16,339 nucleotides of DNA from DAOVVL01 sp965603095. GTDB lineage: Bacteria > Pseudomonadota > Alphaproteobacteria > Rhodospirillales > Magnetovibrionaceae. Shown in pieces: positions 15,379 through 16,339 of the stretch. Positions within the stretch are counted from its first letter, which is position 1. Each line of letters begins with the position of its first letter. The DNA lies in assembly GCA_965603095.1 (NCBI GenBank), contig CBFDBQ010000048.1:1-16339 (forward strand), in the 5' to 3' direction. Both the position numbers and the translations under genes were made by a program. Below the pieces are notes generated by a model. That model was not told where the DNA came from. It saw only the letters and a list, made by a program, of their open reading frames with translations, and searched no databases.

Positions 15379-15477
15379 ATGAACCAGCTTAAAGCCCTAG
15401 GACTAATAGCCGCGATAGCGCTCATGTCTCTTGGTTTTGTCGTCCCAGCGGGAGCTGGTGCCATAGCTGGCATTTAA
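15379..15477 (+). CDS. 32-residue hydrophobic small ORF (signal-peptide- or TM-like)
   Basis: ATG 15379 to TAA 15475-15477. GGGAG (15365-15369) lies 9 bases before the ATG. The product starts 'MNQLKALGLIAAIALMSLGF', one positive charge followed by a long hydrophobic stretch, and ends Ala/Gly-rich after 'VVPAGAGA', which looks like a signal-peptidase site but would leave only a few residues. It could be a tiny membrane protein, a leader peptide, or the marker of a small RNA. No family is recognised. A strong terminator follows 56 bases after the stop, which together with the ribosome binding site suggests a separate short transcript. Confidence 0.5.
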   Translation: MNQLKALGLIAAIALMSLGFVVPAGAGAIAGI

Positions 15478-15533
15478 TATTCTAATATTCCATTTAAGAT
15501 TTCGGTATCTCCGAGTTTTCCTTATCCCATACT

Positions 15534-15564
15534 TGACCGTCACTAACGTGACGGTCATTTTTTT
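15534..15564 (+). terminator. Strong intrinsic terminator after the small ORF
   Basis: TGACCGTCAC-TAAC-GTGACGGTCA (15534-15557) is a perfect 10-bp stem with a 4-base loop, followed directly by seven T (15558-15564). This is a textbook plus-strand terminator and is the best one in the window. Confidence 0.9.
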
Positions 15565-15722
15565 GAGCAATTGGTTTTTGTTCATGTCATGGGGCCACAC
15601 AAGTTAAGCAACACCAGAAAAATCCATGAAAAGGGACAAAAAACTCATTTTTATAGATCTTTAGCAGTTTGACTTGCCAACTGTAATGCGACATCATCCA
15701 GCTTGCTTGCTAGACAGGGGTC

Positions 15723-15761
15723 TTAAAAACACTGTAAAACCTTGCTAAATTGTCAGATAAT
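15723..15761 (+). promoter_or_regulatory. Candidate CtrA-regulated promoter of divK
   Basis: TTAA-AAACACT-GTAA (15723-15737) matches the CtrA box TTAA-N7-TTAA at 7 of 8 positions. It overlaps a -35 position (TGTAAA, 15733-15738); 17 bases later comes GATAAT (15756-15761), a 5/6 match to the -10. A CtrA site over the -35 is the usual layout of CtrA-activated promoters, and divK is CtrA-dependent in Caulobacter. The leader to ATG 15814 would be about 45 bases. Confidence 0.45.
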
Positions 15762-15770
15762 ACTTATCTG
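15754..15770. repeat. Palindrome overlapping the divK -10 region
   Basis: CAGATAA-TAC-TTATCTG is a perfect 7-bp inverted repeat with a 3-base centre, 43 bases before the divK ATG. It overlaps the proposed -10 and could be an operator, or an AU-rich hairpin at the transcript start. Confidence 0.5.
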
Positions 15771-15813
15771 GAACATGGACGGTATATTTTCACTAAATTC
15801 AAAAGGATGCGAA

Positions 15814-16179
15814 ATGTCCAAGACGATAATGATTGTTGAAGATAACGAATTAAACATGAAACTCTTCAACGACCTGCTGCAGGCACATGGCTATCAAACG
15901 GTTCAAACCACTGACGGCAGAGACGCCCTCAGCCTTGCAAGAGAGCATGGCCCCGATCTTATCCTTATGGATATTCAGTTGCCCGAAATTTCCGGCCTTG
16001 AAATAACCAAGATGCTAAAAGCCGATGATGATTTGAAGCATATTCCGGTTATTGCGGTTACTGCTTTTGCCATGAAGGGTGATGAGGAAAAAATACGCGA
16101 AGGTGGATGCGAAGGGTATATTGCAAAACCCATTTCGGTTCCAAATTTCCTAGAAACCATATCCAAGTTTCTCGGTTAA
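15814..16179 (+). CDS. divK: Single-domain response regulator DivK
   Basis: 121 residues, a lone receiver domain with no output domain. The acidic pocket is Glu9-Asp10, the phospho-acceptor is Asp53 ('LILMDIQLPEISGLE'), with Thr83 and Lys105 completing the site. The sequence 'IVEDNELNMKLFNDLL', 'HIPVIAVTAFAMKGDEEKIREGGCEGYIAKPISV' is nearly that of Caulobacter DivK. There DivK~P, set by DivJ and PleC, acts through DivL to restrain CckA and so CtrA, controlling polarity and cell division. The ATG at 15814 was chosen over the upstream frame start (15742) because AAGGA lies about 7 bases before it and the domain begins there. pleD, the usual next gene in Caulobacter, is not seen in the 160 bp that follow. 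Confidence 0.95.
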   Translation: MSKTIMIVEDNELNMKLFNDLLQAHGYQTVQTTDGRDALSLAREHGPDLILMDIQLPEISGLEITKMLKADDDLKHIPVIAVTAFAMKGDEEKIREGGCEGYIAKPISVPNFLETISKFLG

Positions 16180-16339
16180 GCCTTTGAATTAAATTTTGGG
16201 ACTAAAACCTCGAAATATCCAAAATGCTCAAAATCATCGTTACCTGGATCATCCGTACAAGCCGGGTGATGACAATTCGCTGCGCGACAATCATTATCTG
16301 CTTCGCCTGAAGACGAAAAATCTAAAACATCTCCGAGAT
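16176..16339 (-). CDS. 3' end of a possible unknown gene, convergent with divK (cut by window edge)
   Basis: An open minus-strand frame runs from the right edge to a TAA at 16176-16178, sharing 4 bases with the divK stop region. The 53 visible residues are acidic with three cysteines and three histidines: 'DCRAANCHHPACTDDPG', then 'FEHFGYFEVLVPKFNSKA' at the end. No family is recognised. The frame is free of stops and its codons look natural, but the stretch is short, so it may be chance. A plus-strand frame in the same bases (ATG 16223) encodes only 28 residues and has no ribosome binding site. Confidence 0.4.
   Translation of the reverse strand, partial: LGDVLDFSSSGEADNDCRAANCHHPACTDDPGNDDFEHFGYFEVLVPKFNSKA

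Larger units (their letters stand above)
15478..15813. other. Intergenic stretch between the small ORF and divK
   Basis: It holds the intrinsic terminator at 15534-15564 and the divK promoter elements from 15723 on. Between 15565 and 15722 I see no gene or clear structure beyond a weak CAGTT...AACTG pair near 15667-15683. The opposite-strand open frame at 15403-15600 looks spurious. Confidence 0.6.

Noticed and set aside
15403..15600. 65-residue minus-strand open frame
   Set aside because: Covers the small ORF and the terminator on the other strand, Lys/Arg/Tyr-rich without domain-like pattern, no ribosome binding site.
16223..16309. 28-residue plus-strand hydrophobic frame after divK
   Set aside because: No ribosome binding site, and the minus-strand frame in the same bases looks more gene-like.

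Overview
The window looks like chromosomal DNA of an alphaproteobacterium, probably a Rhodospirillales-like or marine lineage with AT-leaning base composition. The evidence is a DivK-type single-domain response regulator, an alphaproteobacterial RpoH next to an RluD-type pseudouridine synthase, a hisZ-purA pair, a short one-TM protein resembling DUF6476, and a CtrA-box-like sequence upstream of divK. No rRNA, tRNA, CRISPR array, insertion sequence or phage gene was seen. Most of the window is core genome with short intergenic gaps.

Layout. (1) 1-996: 3' part of a multiheme c-type cytochrome, convergent with a minus-strand cluster of three tightly packed genes (3039-1023): a small membrane protein, a JAMM metallopeptidase and a Bcr/CflA-type MFS exporter. 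(2) 3063-5103: rluD then rpoH on plus, with a structured-looking leader before rpoH. (3) 5131-7923 (minus): a multi-TM protein downstream of a large tail-anchored protein that looks like a degenerate kinase (pseudokinase). This pair is the least understood conserved-looking unit here. (4) 8055-10551 (minus): hisZ followed by purA (histidine and adenylate synthesis). (5) A 325-bp intergenic stretch, then a 44-residue one-TM small protein with a good ribosome binding site, resembling the aa3 oxidase subunit IV family. (6) A ChaN-like lipoprotein fused to a PDZ domain (minus), divergent from a gamma-glutamyltranspeptidase-family gene that carries an in-frame 27-bp tandem repeat. (7) A small cysteine-containing unknown (minus), divergent from a Crp/Fnr regulator; the gap between them holds a palindrome and a repeated 9-mer. 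(8) A 32-residue hydrophobic small ORF with its own ribosome binding site, a hairpin upstream and a near-perfect intrinsic terminator downstream. (9) divK with a candidate CtrA-type promoter and a palindrome in its leader, meeting a convergent unknown gene at the right edge.

The genes are mainly housekeeping and regulatory: heat-shock sigma factor, ribosome modification, purine and histidine synthesis, cell-cycle phosphorelay and a cAMP-type regulator. Nothing amounts to a defence island or biosynthetic cluster. The best candidates for undescribed biology are the pseudokinase plus membrane partner, the two small membrane ORFs, and the repeat expansion inside the GGT gene. All names come from reading motifs by eye; no database search was run.
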